The notes under the pieces: model-generated
Seen by the model: only the letters and a program-made list of their open reading frames with translations
Database searches by the model: none
Told to the model about the DNA's origin: nothing
Made by a program: the position numbers and the translations under genes
DNA from: Nocardia carnea
Lineage (GTDB): Bacteria > Actinomycetota > Actinomycetes > Mycobacteriales > Mycobacteriaceae
DNA length: 37,407 nt
Direction of reading: 5' to 3'
Assembly: GCF_029868855.1 (NCBI RefSeq)
Contig: NZ_JARWOV010000318.1
Location: 1-37,407, forward strand
Part shown: one piece after another, positions 23,020 through 31,071 of the stretch
How positions within the stretch are numbered: the first letter of the stretch is position 1
Layout: every line of letters begins with the position of its first letter

Positions 23020-24075
23020 GTGCGCAGCAGGCACCACACGACCTCGCCGCGGGCCCGCATGCGGTGGGCGCGGGCACTGCTGGTCGGCCTCGCCGCCGGT
23101 CTGCTCGTCCTCACCGCCGCCTGCGGTGGTACCGAACCCGCCGGCGCGACCGGGCAGCAGGGGCCGGCCACCGCGGTCCTGGACGATCTGGACCCGGTAC
23201 CCCTCGCTCCGCCCCCGACACCGGCATTACCCGCGACGGTCCGGTCCTTCGACGGCGCCGAGGTCACGGTCACCGATGCGCGCCGGATCGTGGCCGCCGA
23301 CCGGTACGGCACCCTCGCCCAGATCGTGTACGCGCTCGGGCTCGGCGACAATCTGGTGGGCCGCAGCACCGCCGCATCGTTTCCCGCGGTGGCGGATCTG
23401 CCGAACGTCACCGGCGGTAACGGTGCGTTGAACGTCGAGTCGATCCTCGCGCTGCGGCCCAGTGTTTTCCTCACCGACACCACCAGCGCTTCCCCCGCGG
23501 TGCGCGAACAGTTGCGCGCGACCGGGGTCACCGTCGTCTACTTCGATCCGGAACGCACCATGGAGGGGGTCGTACCGCAGATCGAGGCCGTCGCCGCGGC
23601 GCTCGGTGTCCCGGATCGCGGGCAGCAGCTCGCGCAACGCACCCAGGACGAGATCGCCGCCGCGTCGGCTGCGGTGCCCGCCCAGGACCCGCCGCTGCGT
23701 ATCGCATTCCTGTATTTGCGCTCCAGCGCGATCACGATGCTCGCCGGCCCCGGGTCCGGCGCGGACGCACTCATCGCCGCGCTCGGGGCCCGCGACGCCG
23801 GAACCGAATCCGGGGTGAGTGAGCCGTTCACTGCGATCACCAGCGAGGCGATGATCGCGGCCGCGCCCGATGTGCTGCTGGTCATGACCGACGGAATGAA
23901 ATCGATCGGCGGGGTGGACGGGATCGCCCGGATACCCGGCATCGCCCAGACCCCGGCGGGACGAAACAAGCGGATCGTCGATATGTCGGATTCGGTGCTG
24001 CTGTCGTTCGGCCCGAACACCGGCCGCGTGATCACTGCCCTGTCCGACGCCATCTACGGCCCTCCCTCAGCATGA
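23020..24075 (+). CDS. hmuT: Hemin ABC transporter substrate-binding lipoprotein
   Basis: A 351-residue lipoprotein of the FecB/HmuT class that captures heme outside the membrane. The signal is LLVGLAAGLLVLTAAC with lipidated Cys35; mature landmarks are RIVAADRYGTLAQIVYALGL, the long alpha-helix around MEGVVPQIEAVAAALGV and the second-lobe opening LRIAFLYLRSS followed by MLAGPGSGADALIAALG, a pattern typical of hemin-binding members. Start choice: GTG at 23020 has GGAGGG 9 bases before it; ATG at 22963, 7 bases after TAGCCT, would add 19 residues in the same frame and is a real alternative. The permease and ATPase genes follow, 25 bases and 4-base overlap apart. Confidence 0.87.
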   Translation: MRSRHHTTSPRARMRWARALLVGLAAGLLVLTAACGGTEPAGATGQQGPATAVLDDLDPVPLAPPPTPALPATVRSFDGAEVTVTDARRIVAADRYGTLAQIVYALGLGDNLVGRSTAASFPAVADLPNVTGGNGALNVESILALRPSVFLTDTTSASPAVREQLRATGVTVVYFDPERTMEGVVPQIEAVAAALGVPDRGQQLAQRTQDEIAAASAAVPAQDPPLRIAFLYLRSSAITMLAGPGSGADALIAALGARDAGTESGVSEPFTAITSEAMIAAAPDVLLVMTDGMKSIGGVDGIARIPGIAQTPAGRNKRIVDMSDSVLLSFGPNTGRVITALSDAIYGPPSA

Positions 24076-24100
24076 GCGCGTCGGACCGGGTGGCAGTGGC

Positions 24101-25192
24101 ATGACCGTGGATCTCGACAAACCGCGCGAGTCCATCACTCCGGATCTCGGGCGGCACACCCGGCGCCGGGCTGTTCTCGCGTTCACCGTCGCCACCCTCG
24201 CGCTGGTCGCGCTCGCCGTCGCGTCGGCCGCTATCGGGCAGGTACCGACCGGCCCTGCCGAGGTGGCCGGCAGTATCGCCCACCGGATCGGCCTGGATTG
24301 GGGGCCGCTTCCCGCCCACCCGGCCGGGGAGGTCACGCTGTGGGAGGTACGGTTCCCGCGAGTGCTGCTCGCGATCCTGGTCGGCGCCGCGCTCGCCACC
24401 GCCGGCGCGCTGCTCCAAGGAGTTTTCGCCAACCCCCTCGCTGAGCCCGGTGTGATCGGGGTGTCCTCCGGCGCCGCGGTCGGTGCGGGGGCGGTGATCG
24501 TTTTCGGGGGTGCGTTCGTCGCCGCCTGGTCGGTGGCCGCGGCGGCGTTCGTCGCCGGATTGATCACCACCGTGCTGGTGTATGTGCTGTCCCGATCGGG
24601 CGGCCGCACCGAAGTGGTGACCCTGGTTCTCACCGGTGTCGCGATCAACGCGTTCGCCGGGGGGCTCATCGCTTTCCTGCTGTTCGTCGCCTCCCCCGCC
24701 GCCCGCGACCAGATCGTGTTCTGGCAGCTGGGCAGCCTCAACGGTGCCACCTGGGATGCGGTCGCGGTGGTGGCGGTACTCGCGGCCGCCGGCATCGCGG
24801 CGGCGGTGTTCGTGGCGCCGCGACTGGACCTGCTGGCGCTCGGTGAATCCGCGGCCCGCCACCTCGGTGTCGATGTGGAACGGCTGCGGCGCACCGTGAT
24901 CGTGATCGTCGCCGTCCTGACCACCGCGGGGGTCGCGTTCACCGGGATCATCCTGTTCGTCGGGCTGATCGTCCCGCATGTGGTGCGCATGATCGTCGGG
25001 CCGGGGCATCGTGCCCTGATCCCGGTCAGCGCGGTCACCGGCGCCGTCGTCCTGCTCGCCGCCGATGTCGCCGCCCGCTCCCTCGTCGACAACGCCGATC
25101 TGCCACTGGGCATGCTCACCTCGCTGATCGGCGGTCCGTTCTTCTTCTGGCTGTTGCGCCGCACCCGAGCCCGTTCTGGAGGGTGGGCATGA
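24101..25192 (+). CDS. hmuU: FecCD-family hemin ABC transporter permease
   Basis: A 363-residue integral membrane permease of the BtuC/FecCD type, with about ten hydrophobic helices. Family landmarks: RFPRVLLAILVGAALATAGA, LQGVFANPLAEPGVIGVSSG, and LFVGLIVPHVVRMIVGPGHR, the cytoplasmic loop that docks on the ATPase. It forms the channel for the heme delivered by the lipoprotein encoded upstream. The stop overlaps the ATPase ATG (ATGA). An N-terminal Arg-rich stretch precedes the first helix. Confidence 0.92.
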   Translation: MTVDLDKPRESITPDLGRHTRRRAVLAFTVATLALVALAVASAAIGQVPTGPAEVAGSIAHRIGLDWGPLPAHPAGEVTLWEVRFPRVLLAILVGAALATAGALLQGVFANPLAEPGVIGVSSGAAVGAGAVIVFGGAFVAAWSVAAAAFVAGLITTVLVYVLSRSGGRTEVVTLVLTGVAINAFAGGLIAFLLFVASPAARDQIVFWQLGSLNGATWDAVAVVAVLAAAGIAAAVFVAPRLDLLALGESAARHLGVDVERLRRTVIVIVAVLTTAGVAFTGIILFVGLIVPHVVRMIVGPGHRALIPVSAVTGAVVLLAADVAARSLVDNADLPLGMLTSLIGGPFFFWLLRRTRARSGGWA

Positions 25193-26202
25193 ACGCGCCG
25201 CACCAGCACCACGGAGGATCCTCATCCATGGCCCGTCAGCACGGCACGAGCGAACCGGGCACGGAACACGCGGCGCAGCATCACCGCCCGGCGCTCCCCC
25301 ATATGACCGACGGGCTCGGCAGAGCCGCCGCGCAGATCCCGCTGCGTCGCCGGGTCACCGGACTGCTACAGCGAGCTCATCGACTGCCCGCGCCCACCGG
25401 ACCCGGGACCGTCACCTTGCGCGCCCGCGGCGTCACCCTGGATCGGCACGGCGGCGGGGGCGGCACCCGCCGCGTCCTCGACGATGTCGACCTCGACGTC
25501 ACCGCCGGGGAGGTATTGGCGCTGGTCGGGCCGAACGGTGCCGGTAAATCGACTCTTCTCGCGGTCTTGGCCGGGGAACTCGTCCCGGGGCACGGCGAGG
25601 TCGAACTCGACGGCCACCCGCTCGCCCACTGGACGCCGATCGATATGGCCCGCCGCCGCGCCGTCCTCCCGCAATCCCACACCGTGGGGTTTCCGTTCAC
25701 CGCGGCCGAGGTGATCGCCATGGGCCGCGCACCATGGCAGCGCACTCCCCGCGCCGACCGGGACGACGCGGTGATCACCGGCGCCATGGCCGCGACCGAC
25801 TGCGCCCATCTGGCCGGGCGGTCGTTTCCGAGCCTGTCCGGCGGTGAACGGGCCCGGGTGGCCCTGGCCCGGGTGCTGGCCCAGGACACCGCGACCCTGC
25901 TGCTCGACGAGCCCACCGCGGCCCTCGACCTCGGCCATCAGGAGGCCGTGCTGACCCTGGCGGCCGACCGGGCCGCCGCCGGTGCCGCGGTGGTCGTGGT
26001 ACTCCACGACCTCGCTTCCGCCGCCGCCTATGCCGACCGCGTCGCCGTTCTGGACAGCGGGCGGCTCGCCGCCACCGGTACACCGCGTGCGGTCCTCACC
26101 GGGGAACTGCTCAGCCGCGTGTACCGCTATCCGATCGAAGTCCTCGACCATCCGGACACGGGCGCCCAATTGGTACTCCCGGCGCGGTCGGCACGCATTT
26201 GA
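25189..26202 (+). CDS. hmuV: Hemin ABC transporter ATP-binding protein with a His-rich N-terminus
   Basis: A 337-residue ABC ATPase that powers the hemin importer. Walker A is GPNGAGKSTLL, the signature is SLSGGERARVALARVLAQ, Walker B is TLLLDEPTAALDLGHQ and the switch His is in VVLHDLAS. The first 40 or so residues precede the ABC domain and are unusually His-rich (HQHH, then QH, EHAAQHH, LPHM), which is not usual for HmuV; metal or heme binding is conceivable. The ATG at 25189 overlaps the permease stop and follows GGAGG. An in-frame ATG at 25228 also has GGAGG before it and would still leave several His. Confidence 0.93.
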   Translation: MNAPHQHHGGSSSMARQHGTSEPGTEHAAQHHRPALPHMTDGLGRAAAQIPLRRRVTGLLQRAHRLPAPTGPGTVTLRARGVTLDRHGGGGGTRRVLDDVDLDVTAGEVLALVGPNGAGKSTLLAVLAGELVPGHGEVELDGHPLAHWTPIDMARRRAVLPQSHTVGFPFTAAEVIAMGRAPWQRTPRADRDDAVITGAMAATDCAHLAGRSFPSLSGGERARVALARVLAQDTATLLLDEPTAALDLGHQEAVLTLAADRAAAGAAVVVVLHDLASAAAYADRVAVLDSGRLAATGTPRAVLTGELLSRVYRYPIEVLDHPDTGAQLVLPARSARI

Positions 26203-26507
26203 TCTGTCCGGCGCATCTCCGGAGACAGCCGCCGGCCCGCGCCGGCGAAGATGGATCCGTTTCCTACGGTGAGCGGCACTGTTGTCACCTGTACGGCTAC
26301 ACGACAACTGGGTGATCGCAACCGGGCGCCGTACGCCCATCGGAACCACCACACGTGTGGACCCCCACTCTCGGCATATTCCACAACGCCATACCGGCGT
26401 GGCCCCGGCGATCAGCGTGCGCCTGTTCGGCTCGAGATCGGCTCATCGGCACGCGGTCGATCCCGACGAACCATGTCGCGAGACCGGCGAATCAGGCGAC
26501 CGGCCGG
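26203..26507. other. Convergent intergenic region with palindromes
   Basis: About 300 bases between hmuV (+) and the MmpL gene (-). No gene is supported. Besides the hairpin at 26230-26247 it holds CCACACGTGTGG (26349-26360), a perfect 12-bp palindrome, and a GTTGTC...GACAAC inverted repeat (26281-26308, 16-base spacer). Both genes end here, so promoter function is not expected. Confidence 0.5.
26230..26247 (+). terminator. Hairpin after hmuV
   Basis: CGCCGGC (26230-26236) and GCCGGCG (26241-26247) form a perfect 7-bp stem with a CCGC loop, 28 bases after the hmuV stop codon. No T tract. Confidence 0.45.
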
Positions 26508-28682
26508 CTACATCTTCTCGACGGTCGGCGATCCGGAGACCACGGTTTGCGGGTCCGCCACGACGCCGGCCGCGGCGACGGGCGATTTCGGTCGCCAGAT
26601 CAGTTTCAGCACCGCCGGGGTGAGCAGCATGCGGATCACCGTGGCGTCCAGGACCAGCGCGGCGATCATGCCGTAGGCGATGTATTTCATCATCACCAGC
26701 TCCGAGAAGCCGAACGCGCCCGTCACCACGATCAGGATCGCCGCCGCCGAAGTGATCACCCCGCCGGTGTGCGCGATGCCGTATCGGATCGATTCCGGTG
26801 GATCGGCGCCGTTGGCGCGCGCCTCGGCCACCCGCGACAGCAGGAATACTTCGTAGTCGGTGGACAATCCGAACACCACGGTCACGATCAGCACCAGGAC
26901 CGCGAACATCAGCGGCCCGGGTGTGAAATCGAACAGTTCCGCGCCGTGGCCCTCGACGAATATCCAGGTGAGTATGCCGAGGGTCGCGCCGAGACTCAGT
27001 GCCGACATCGCGACCGCTTTGACCGCCAGGATCAGCGACCGGAACGCCGCGTACATCAATGCCACCGCTGCCGCCACCAGCAGCAGCGCCAGCAGTGGCA
27101 GACCTTCCAGCAACCCGTGGATGCTGTCGCGTTCCAGCGCCGGCACCCCGGCCACCATCACCCGCACACCGTCCGGTTCCTCGATACCGCGTAATACCGC
27201 GATCGCGGTATCGGCGGCCCGCTCGTCCACCAGGCCGGCTTCCAGCACATTGATACCGTCCCGGGTGGGTGCGGCCGGTTCGAACGGACCCGTCAGGCCG
27301 GGTGTGACATTGGCCTGCAGCCGGATATCGCTCAACTGCGCGGCATCCGCACCCGTCACCACCAGTCGCAGCGGTTCGGTACGGAAACCGGGGAACAGGG
27401 CATCGAATTTCTCCTGCGCCACCCGCGCCGGATTGTCCTGCGCCAGGTATTTCTCGCTCAACCCACCGAACTCGATATGGCGGAACGGCACCATCAGCAG
27501 CAGCAGACCCAGCACCACCGGCACGATCACCGCCCACGGCCGCGCCATCGCCCGCACCGCCAGCCGGGAGAAGATCCCGCGATCGATTTCGGCCTCGGTA
27601 CTGGCACGGGCGAACCGGCGCCACTTCCACAGGTCGATACGCCGGCCCACGATCGCCAGCATGGCCGGAAGCGCGGTCACCGACAGCACGGCAGCCAGCA
27701 GCACCGAGCTGATTCCGCCGTAGGGCACCGATCGCAGCACACCGTTCGGGTAGATGAACAGCGCACCCAGGCTTACCGCGATGATCGCCGCCGAGAACAC
27801 CACCGTGCGACCCGCCGTCGCCACCGTCCGCGATACCGCGTCCTCCACGCTGCGGCCGGATGCCAGCTCCTCCCGGAACCGGGTCACGGTGAACAGCCCG
27901 TAGTCGATCGCCAGCCCCAGACTGACCAGGGTCACCACCGCGCTCGCGAAGACGTTCACCTCGATATGGCCGGTCAGCAGCCGCATGATGCCCTGGGTAC
28001 CGAGGATCGTCATACCACCGACCAGCACCGGCAGCAGCGCCGCCACCACCCCGCCGAAGACGAAATACAGCAGCAGCGCCACCAGCGGTAGCGCGATCAT
28101 CTCCGCCCGCCGGATATCGTCCTGCATCCCGGTGTTGATGCCCTCGACCACCGGCTGCAACCCGGCCAGCTGCACCGTCGTCCCGGCCGGTCCTGCCCCC
28201 GCAACGTCCGCACCCAGGTCAGCGGCGATCGCCAGGTAGTTGTCGACCGTGGCCGACCCCTCCCCGTGCAACCCGATACTCGCGAACGCGTACGTCCGGG
28301 AATCGTCGGCGAACTGTCCAGACAGGGCGCTGTCCCAATAGCTGTCGATGCGCAGCACCCGGTTCGGATGGTCGCGCAGCAGGCCCGCGAGCTGCCCGGT
28401 CACCGCCGCCCGCACCTGCGGATCGTCCACCGTCTTCCCCGCCGGCGCGGTGTAGAGGGCGATCACATCGCTGTCGGTATCGCGGCCGAATGTGGCATCG
28501 GCCAGTTTCGAAGCCGCTACCGATTCACTGGATTCGTCGAACCAGCCCTCCTGGGTGAGCCGATCCGCCAGATCCCGGCCGTACAGCCCGGACAGCGCGA
28601 CCACGAACAGCGATATCACCAGCACCGCGACCCGGTGCCGGTACACGAAACGCCCCCACCGATGGGTCCCCGCTGTCGACAT
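26508..28682 (-). CDS. MmpL-family RND transporter
   Basis: A 724-residue membrane protein of the MmpL/RND superfamily with two repeats: one hydrophobic helix, a large periplasmic loop, five or six helices, then the same again. Each half shows the motif of the proton-relay helix: SLGLAIDYGLFTVTRFREEL (near residue 245) and GLSTDYEVFLLSRVAEARANG (near residue 605), with the Asp-Tyr pair conserved in MmpL3 and relatives. It should export a lipid or lipid-like molecule using the proton gradient. It is the third gene of an operon with an Mtb12-like lipoprotein (15-base gap) and a small protein. The cargo is unknown; no lipid-synthesis gene is adjacent. Confidence 0.92.
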   Translation of the reverse strand: MSTAGTHRWGRFVYRHRVAVLVISLFVVALSGLYGRDLADRLTQEGWFDESSESVAASKLADATFGRDTDSDVIALYTAPAGKTVDDPQVRAAVTGQLAGLLRDHPNRVLRIDSYWDSALSGQFADDSRTYAFASIGLHGEGSATVDNYLAIAADLGADVAGAGPAGTTVQLAGLQPVVEGINTGMQDDIRRAEMIALPLVALLLYFVFGGVVAALLPVLVGGMTILGTQGIMRLLTGHIEVNVFASAVVTLVSLGLAIDYGLFTVTRFREELASGRSVEDAVSRTVATAGRTVVFSAAIIAVSLGALFIYPNGVLRSVPYGGISSVLLAAVLSVTALPAMLAIVGRRIDLWKWRRFARASTEAEIDRGIFSRLAVRAMARPWAVIVPVVLGLLLLMVPFRHIEFGGLSEKYLAQDNPARVAQEKFDALFPGFRTEPLRLVVTGADAAQLSDIRLQANVTPGLTGPFEPAAPTRDGINVLEAGLVDERAADTAIAVLRGIEEPDGVRVMVAGVPALERDSIHGLLEGLPLLALLLVAAAVALMYAAFRSLILAVKAVAMSALSLGATLGILTWIFVEGHGAELFDFTPGPLMFAVLVLIVTVVFGLSTDYEVFLLSRVAEARANGADPPESIRYGIAHTGGVITSAAAILIVVTGAFGFSELVMMKYIAYGMIAALVLDATVIRMLLTPAVLKLIWRPKSPVAAAGVVADPQTVVSGSPTVEKM

Positions 28683-28697
28683 TGCGCGGCCCGCTAC

Positions 28698-29264
28698 CTA
28701 GCCGCAGGCCGGAGTGCGGTAGTCCGCCGAACGCAGGATCCCGCACAGATCGGTCCGCGAGAGCTTCCACGCACCGTCCAGATAGATGAAATGCACCACC
28801 GTCGTCCGGACCGAGGTCCCCGAGCCGTCTTTGTCCAGCCGCAATGTCGCCGTCACGGTGCCGTCGTGATTGTCGAACACCGGGTCGGTGACCCCGTAGA
28901 CGGCCCGCGGATTGTCCTGCAACGCCTTGTACATATCCGGAATCGCCTCCCGGAACGACTCCCCGTCCTCGATCAGCTTCGTGCGCTCCGAATCGGGCAG
29001 CGCCGGATCCAGCGCCCGCTTGATCTGGGTGTCCAGCTCCGCCGCGGTCGGAAGTGTGCGCGACGCCAGTTCCTGCGAGGTCGCCGCCGCCGAGGACGAC
29101 AGCGCCGCCTTCGCCGACGACCGGGCCGCCGCCACCGAATCCTCGTCGACACCGGTTCCACAGCCGGTGAGCAGCACCACCGCGGCCGCGGTCACCACGG
29201 CACCGCCCGCACGCACCGCGCGCCTCGGCCGGGAAACAGCTGTGTACCGCATCACGTCCTGCAT
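28698..29264 (-). CDS. Mtb12-like lipoprotein
   Basis: A 188-residue lipoprotein. The signal ends VVLLTGC with the lipidated Cys at about position 35; the mature part is Ala/Ser-rich, then a folded domain with DTQIKRALDPALPDSERTKL, FREAIPDMYKALQDNP and the closing strands VVHFIYLDGAWKLSRTDLC. That arrangement resembles the C-terminal domain of low-molecular-weight antigen Mtb12 (CFP2) of mycobacteria, an NTF2-like secreted domain. Start options are ATG at 29264 or ATG at 29252; both keep the signal. It sits between a small gene and the MmpL transporter (7 and 15 base gaps), so an accessory role in export is likely but inferred. Confidence 0.78.
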   Translation of the reverse strand: MQDVMRYTAVSRPRRAVRAGGAVVTAAAVVLLTGCGTGVDEDSVAAARSSAKAALSSSAAATSQELASRTLPTAAELDTQIKRALDPALPDSERTKLIEDGESFREAIPDMYKALQDNPRAVYGVTDPVFDNHDGTVTATLRLDKDGSGTSVRTTVVHFIYLDGAWKLSRTDLCGILRSADYRTPACG

Positions 29265-29271
29265 ACCACTC

Positions 29272-29619
29272 TCACTGCCTGCCTTCGATCACCGAGCCGA
29301 TACGCGCCAGCAGGGCCCGTACCGTCGGAACATTACGGCCCCCGGGCGGGGAAGTCGCCCGCGGCAGCAGATCCCGCACCAACGCGACCACGCTGCGCGC
29401 GTCGTCGAGATCGATATCGGTCACCTGGGCTTCGGCCACGGCCACCACATCCTCCGGACCCGGCACCTCCGAATCCAGGTCCGGACGGTAGATCTCCACC
29501 TGCAGCATCGCCCGGACCGTGCGGAACGCGAATGTCCGCCCGTCCCCGGTACGGCCGAACCCGTGCGCGAACGGGCCCGTCGTCACTTCCTCGGCGGAAA
29601 ACGCCGGCACCTCGTGCAT
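29272..29619 (-). CDS. Small conserved hypothetical protein, first gene of the MmpL operon
   Basis: A 115-residue cytosolic protein I cannot assign. It begins MHEVPAFSAEEVTTGPFAHG and reads as a small alpha/beta protein: FAFRTVRAMLQVEIYRPD, then EDVVAVAEAQVTDIDLDD, a helix containing SVVALVRDLLPRA and a Pro-rich connector before the final helix. No signal peptide or membrane segment. The ATG at 29619 follows AGGAG at ideal spacing; the open frame continues upstream through the divergent promoter without a better start. It is 7 bases from the Mtb12-like lipoprotein gene and diverges from lppL across 121 bases, so it likely leads the transcript to the MmpL gene. Confidence 0.72.
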   Translation of the reverse strand: MHEVPAFSAEEVTTGPFAHGFGRTGDGRTFAFRTVRAMLQVEIYRPDLDSEVPGPEDVVAVAEAQVTDIDLDDARSVVALVRDLLPRATSPPGGRNVPTVRALLARIGSVIEGRQ

Positions 29620-29740
29620 CGTCGACTCCTGAACTCCGCACCGTCTGATCCGTACGGTAACCCGCCCCGCACACGACCCGCCGCCGACACCCCACACCCC
29701 GCTGATACCGGCGGCCACCCGGTCGTGATCAGATAATCCC

Positions 29741-30805
29741 ATGCAGTATCGGTCGTTTCCGGGCAGAGCGAGACGAGCGCGACACCGGCGACCCCGCGGT
29801 ACCGTCGTGGTCGTGCTGCTCACCGCCGCCCTGCTGGCGGGTTGCTCCGGCGATTCCGAGTCCGGTGCCGGTGATGCGCCCACCCGGGAACCGGCGACTC
29901 CGGCGGTATCCCCGCCCCTGGCCTCCGCCCCGGCCGGGGAGGTGTACCCCGCCCCCGCTCCTCTCGCTTCCCTGGCCACCGATCCCGGCAGCGGGTTCCT
30001 CGCCGGCCTCGATCCGGCGGGTACCGGCCTGGCGCTGCTCGATCCCGCTACCACGCCACCTACCGTTCACGAGGTACGTCTGCCCACCTCGGCCCGCGAT
30101 ATCGCCGCCGGCACCCCGGGCGAATTCCTCGCCGCGGGCGACGGGGTGATCCTGCGGATCGACGCCGCGGACCGCACGGTCACCGAGGTGGCGGTCGACG
30201 GCGATCTGCGGACTGTCCGCTCCCGCCCGGACGGCACCCTGATCGCCGGCACCGCCGACGGCCGCGTCCTGGTCTTCGACGGCACGGGCAAGATCCAGCA
30301 CACCGTCACCGGGCTGGCCTCGGCCGACGAGATCGCGCTGACCGGCGACACCGTCGCCGTCCTCGACCGCCGCCAGACGCTGGTCACCGAGATCGGGTCC
30401 GGCTACGAGAACCTGGGACTGGCGCTGCGGGCCGGGACCGGCGCCGCGAATCTGATAGAAGCCCCCGACAACCGGGTCGTCGTCACCGACCCCGACAGCG
30501 GTCAGTTGCTGGTGTTCACCACCGATCCGCTCGTCCTGCGGCAGCGCTACCCGGTAGGATCGTCGCCTTACGCACTCGCCTACGACCGGGGTTCTGACAC
30601 CGTATGGGTGACGTGCACGCAGAGCAACGAGATCGTCGGCTACGACCTGTCGACGGGAGCACCGCGGGAGGTGGGCCGCTACCCCACCGTCCGGCAGCCG
30701 AACGCGGTGACCGTCGATGCCGATACCGGTGACCTCTACATCGGCTCGGCCACCGAACCGGGTCTGCAACGGATATCCGCGGACCAGCGCGAGAGAGGGC
30801 AGTGA
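29741..30805 (+). CDS. lppL: Beta-propeller lipoprotein (LppL-like)
   Basis: A 354-residue lipoprotein. Arg-rich N-region, hydrophobic core and lipobox LLAGC give a lipidated Cys35; a Pro/Ala-rich linker follows, then repeated four-stranded blades with motifs such as IAGTADGRVLVFDGTG, RVVVTDPDSGQLLVF and NAVTVDADTGDLYIGS, a seven-bladed-propeller pattern. Its position before pyrD matches LppL (Rv2138) of M. tuberculosis. It is probably anchored on the outer face of the plasma membrane; the ligand is unknown. The TGA overlaps the next ATG (TGATG). The ATG at 29741 has no strong ribosome site. Confidence 0.82.
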   Translation: MQYRSFPGRARRARHRRPRGTVVVVLLTAALLAGCSGDSESGAGDAPTREPATPAVSPPLASAPAGEVYPAPAPLASLATDPGSGFLAGLDPAGTGLALLDPATTPPTVHEVRLPTSARDIAAGTPGEFLAAGDGVILRIDAADRTVTEVAVDGDLRTVRSRPDGTLIAGTADGRVLVFDGTGKIQHTVTGLASADEIALTGDTVAVLDRRQTLVTEIGSGYENLGLALRAGTGAANLIEAPDNRVVVTDPDSGQLLVFTTDPLVLRQRYPVGSSPYALAYDRGSDTVWVTCTQSNEIVGYDLSTGAPREVGRYPTVRQPNAVTVDADTGDLYIGSATEPGLQRISADQRERGQ

Positions 30806-31071
30806 TGGCATCCACTCACCGTGGCGCGGCGACGCGGGCAAAACTCCCCGCCGATTGGGAGACCAGCGGCGACGACTACGAATACATCCCCCTGCGGCTC
30901 CCGCCCGATGTCACCCGGGTGACCGCCTCGATGCGGCTCGCCATCCAGGCCGAATTCGGCGGCTGGGAGCTGTCCCGGGTCCGCGCCTATACCGACGGCA
31001 GCCGCCGCGTTCTGCTGCGCCGCCGCAAAACCGCGCTCACCAGCCCGGCGGGGCATACCACGGAGCTATGA
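30805..31071 (+). CDS. DUF5703-like small protein
   Basis: An 88-residue basic protein with the pattern DDYEYIPLRLPPDVTRVTASM, a central helix AIQAEFGGWELSRVRAY and a basic end RRVLLRRRK, which I recognise as the actinobacterial DUF5703 type (function unknown). The start is ATG at 30805 (TGATG overlap with lppL) or GTG at 30802 (GTGA); the TGA overlaps the pyrD ATG (ATGA). So it is translated as a bridge between lppL and pyrD. In M. tuberculosis the small gene of this neighbourhood (Rv2137c) lies on the other side of lppL and in the other direction; if homologous, the order has changed. Confidence 0.72.
   Translation: MASTHRGAATRAKLPADWETSGDDYEYIPLRLPPDVTRVTASMRLAIQAEFGGWELSRVRAYTDGSRRVLLRRRKTALTSPAGHTTEL

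Noticed and set aside
24032..25225. Long minus-strand ORFs (about 380-397 codons) antisense to hmuU
   Set aside because: The products are Arg/Gly/Asp/Pro or Ala/Thr/Pro-rich shadows typical of GC-rich DNA; the plus-strand permease is unmistakable.
26349..26360. CCACACGTGTGG palindrome as an operator
   Set aside because: It lies between convergent gene ends, where a promoter is not expected; left as part of the intergenic description.
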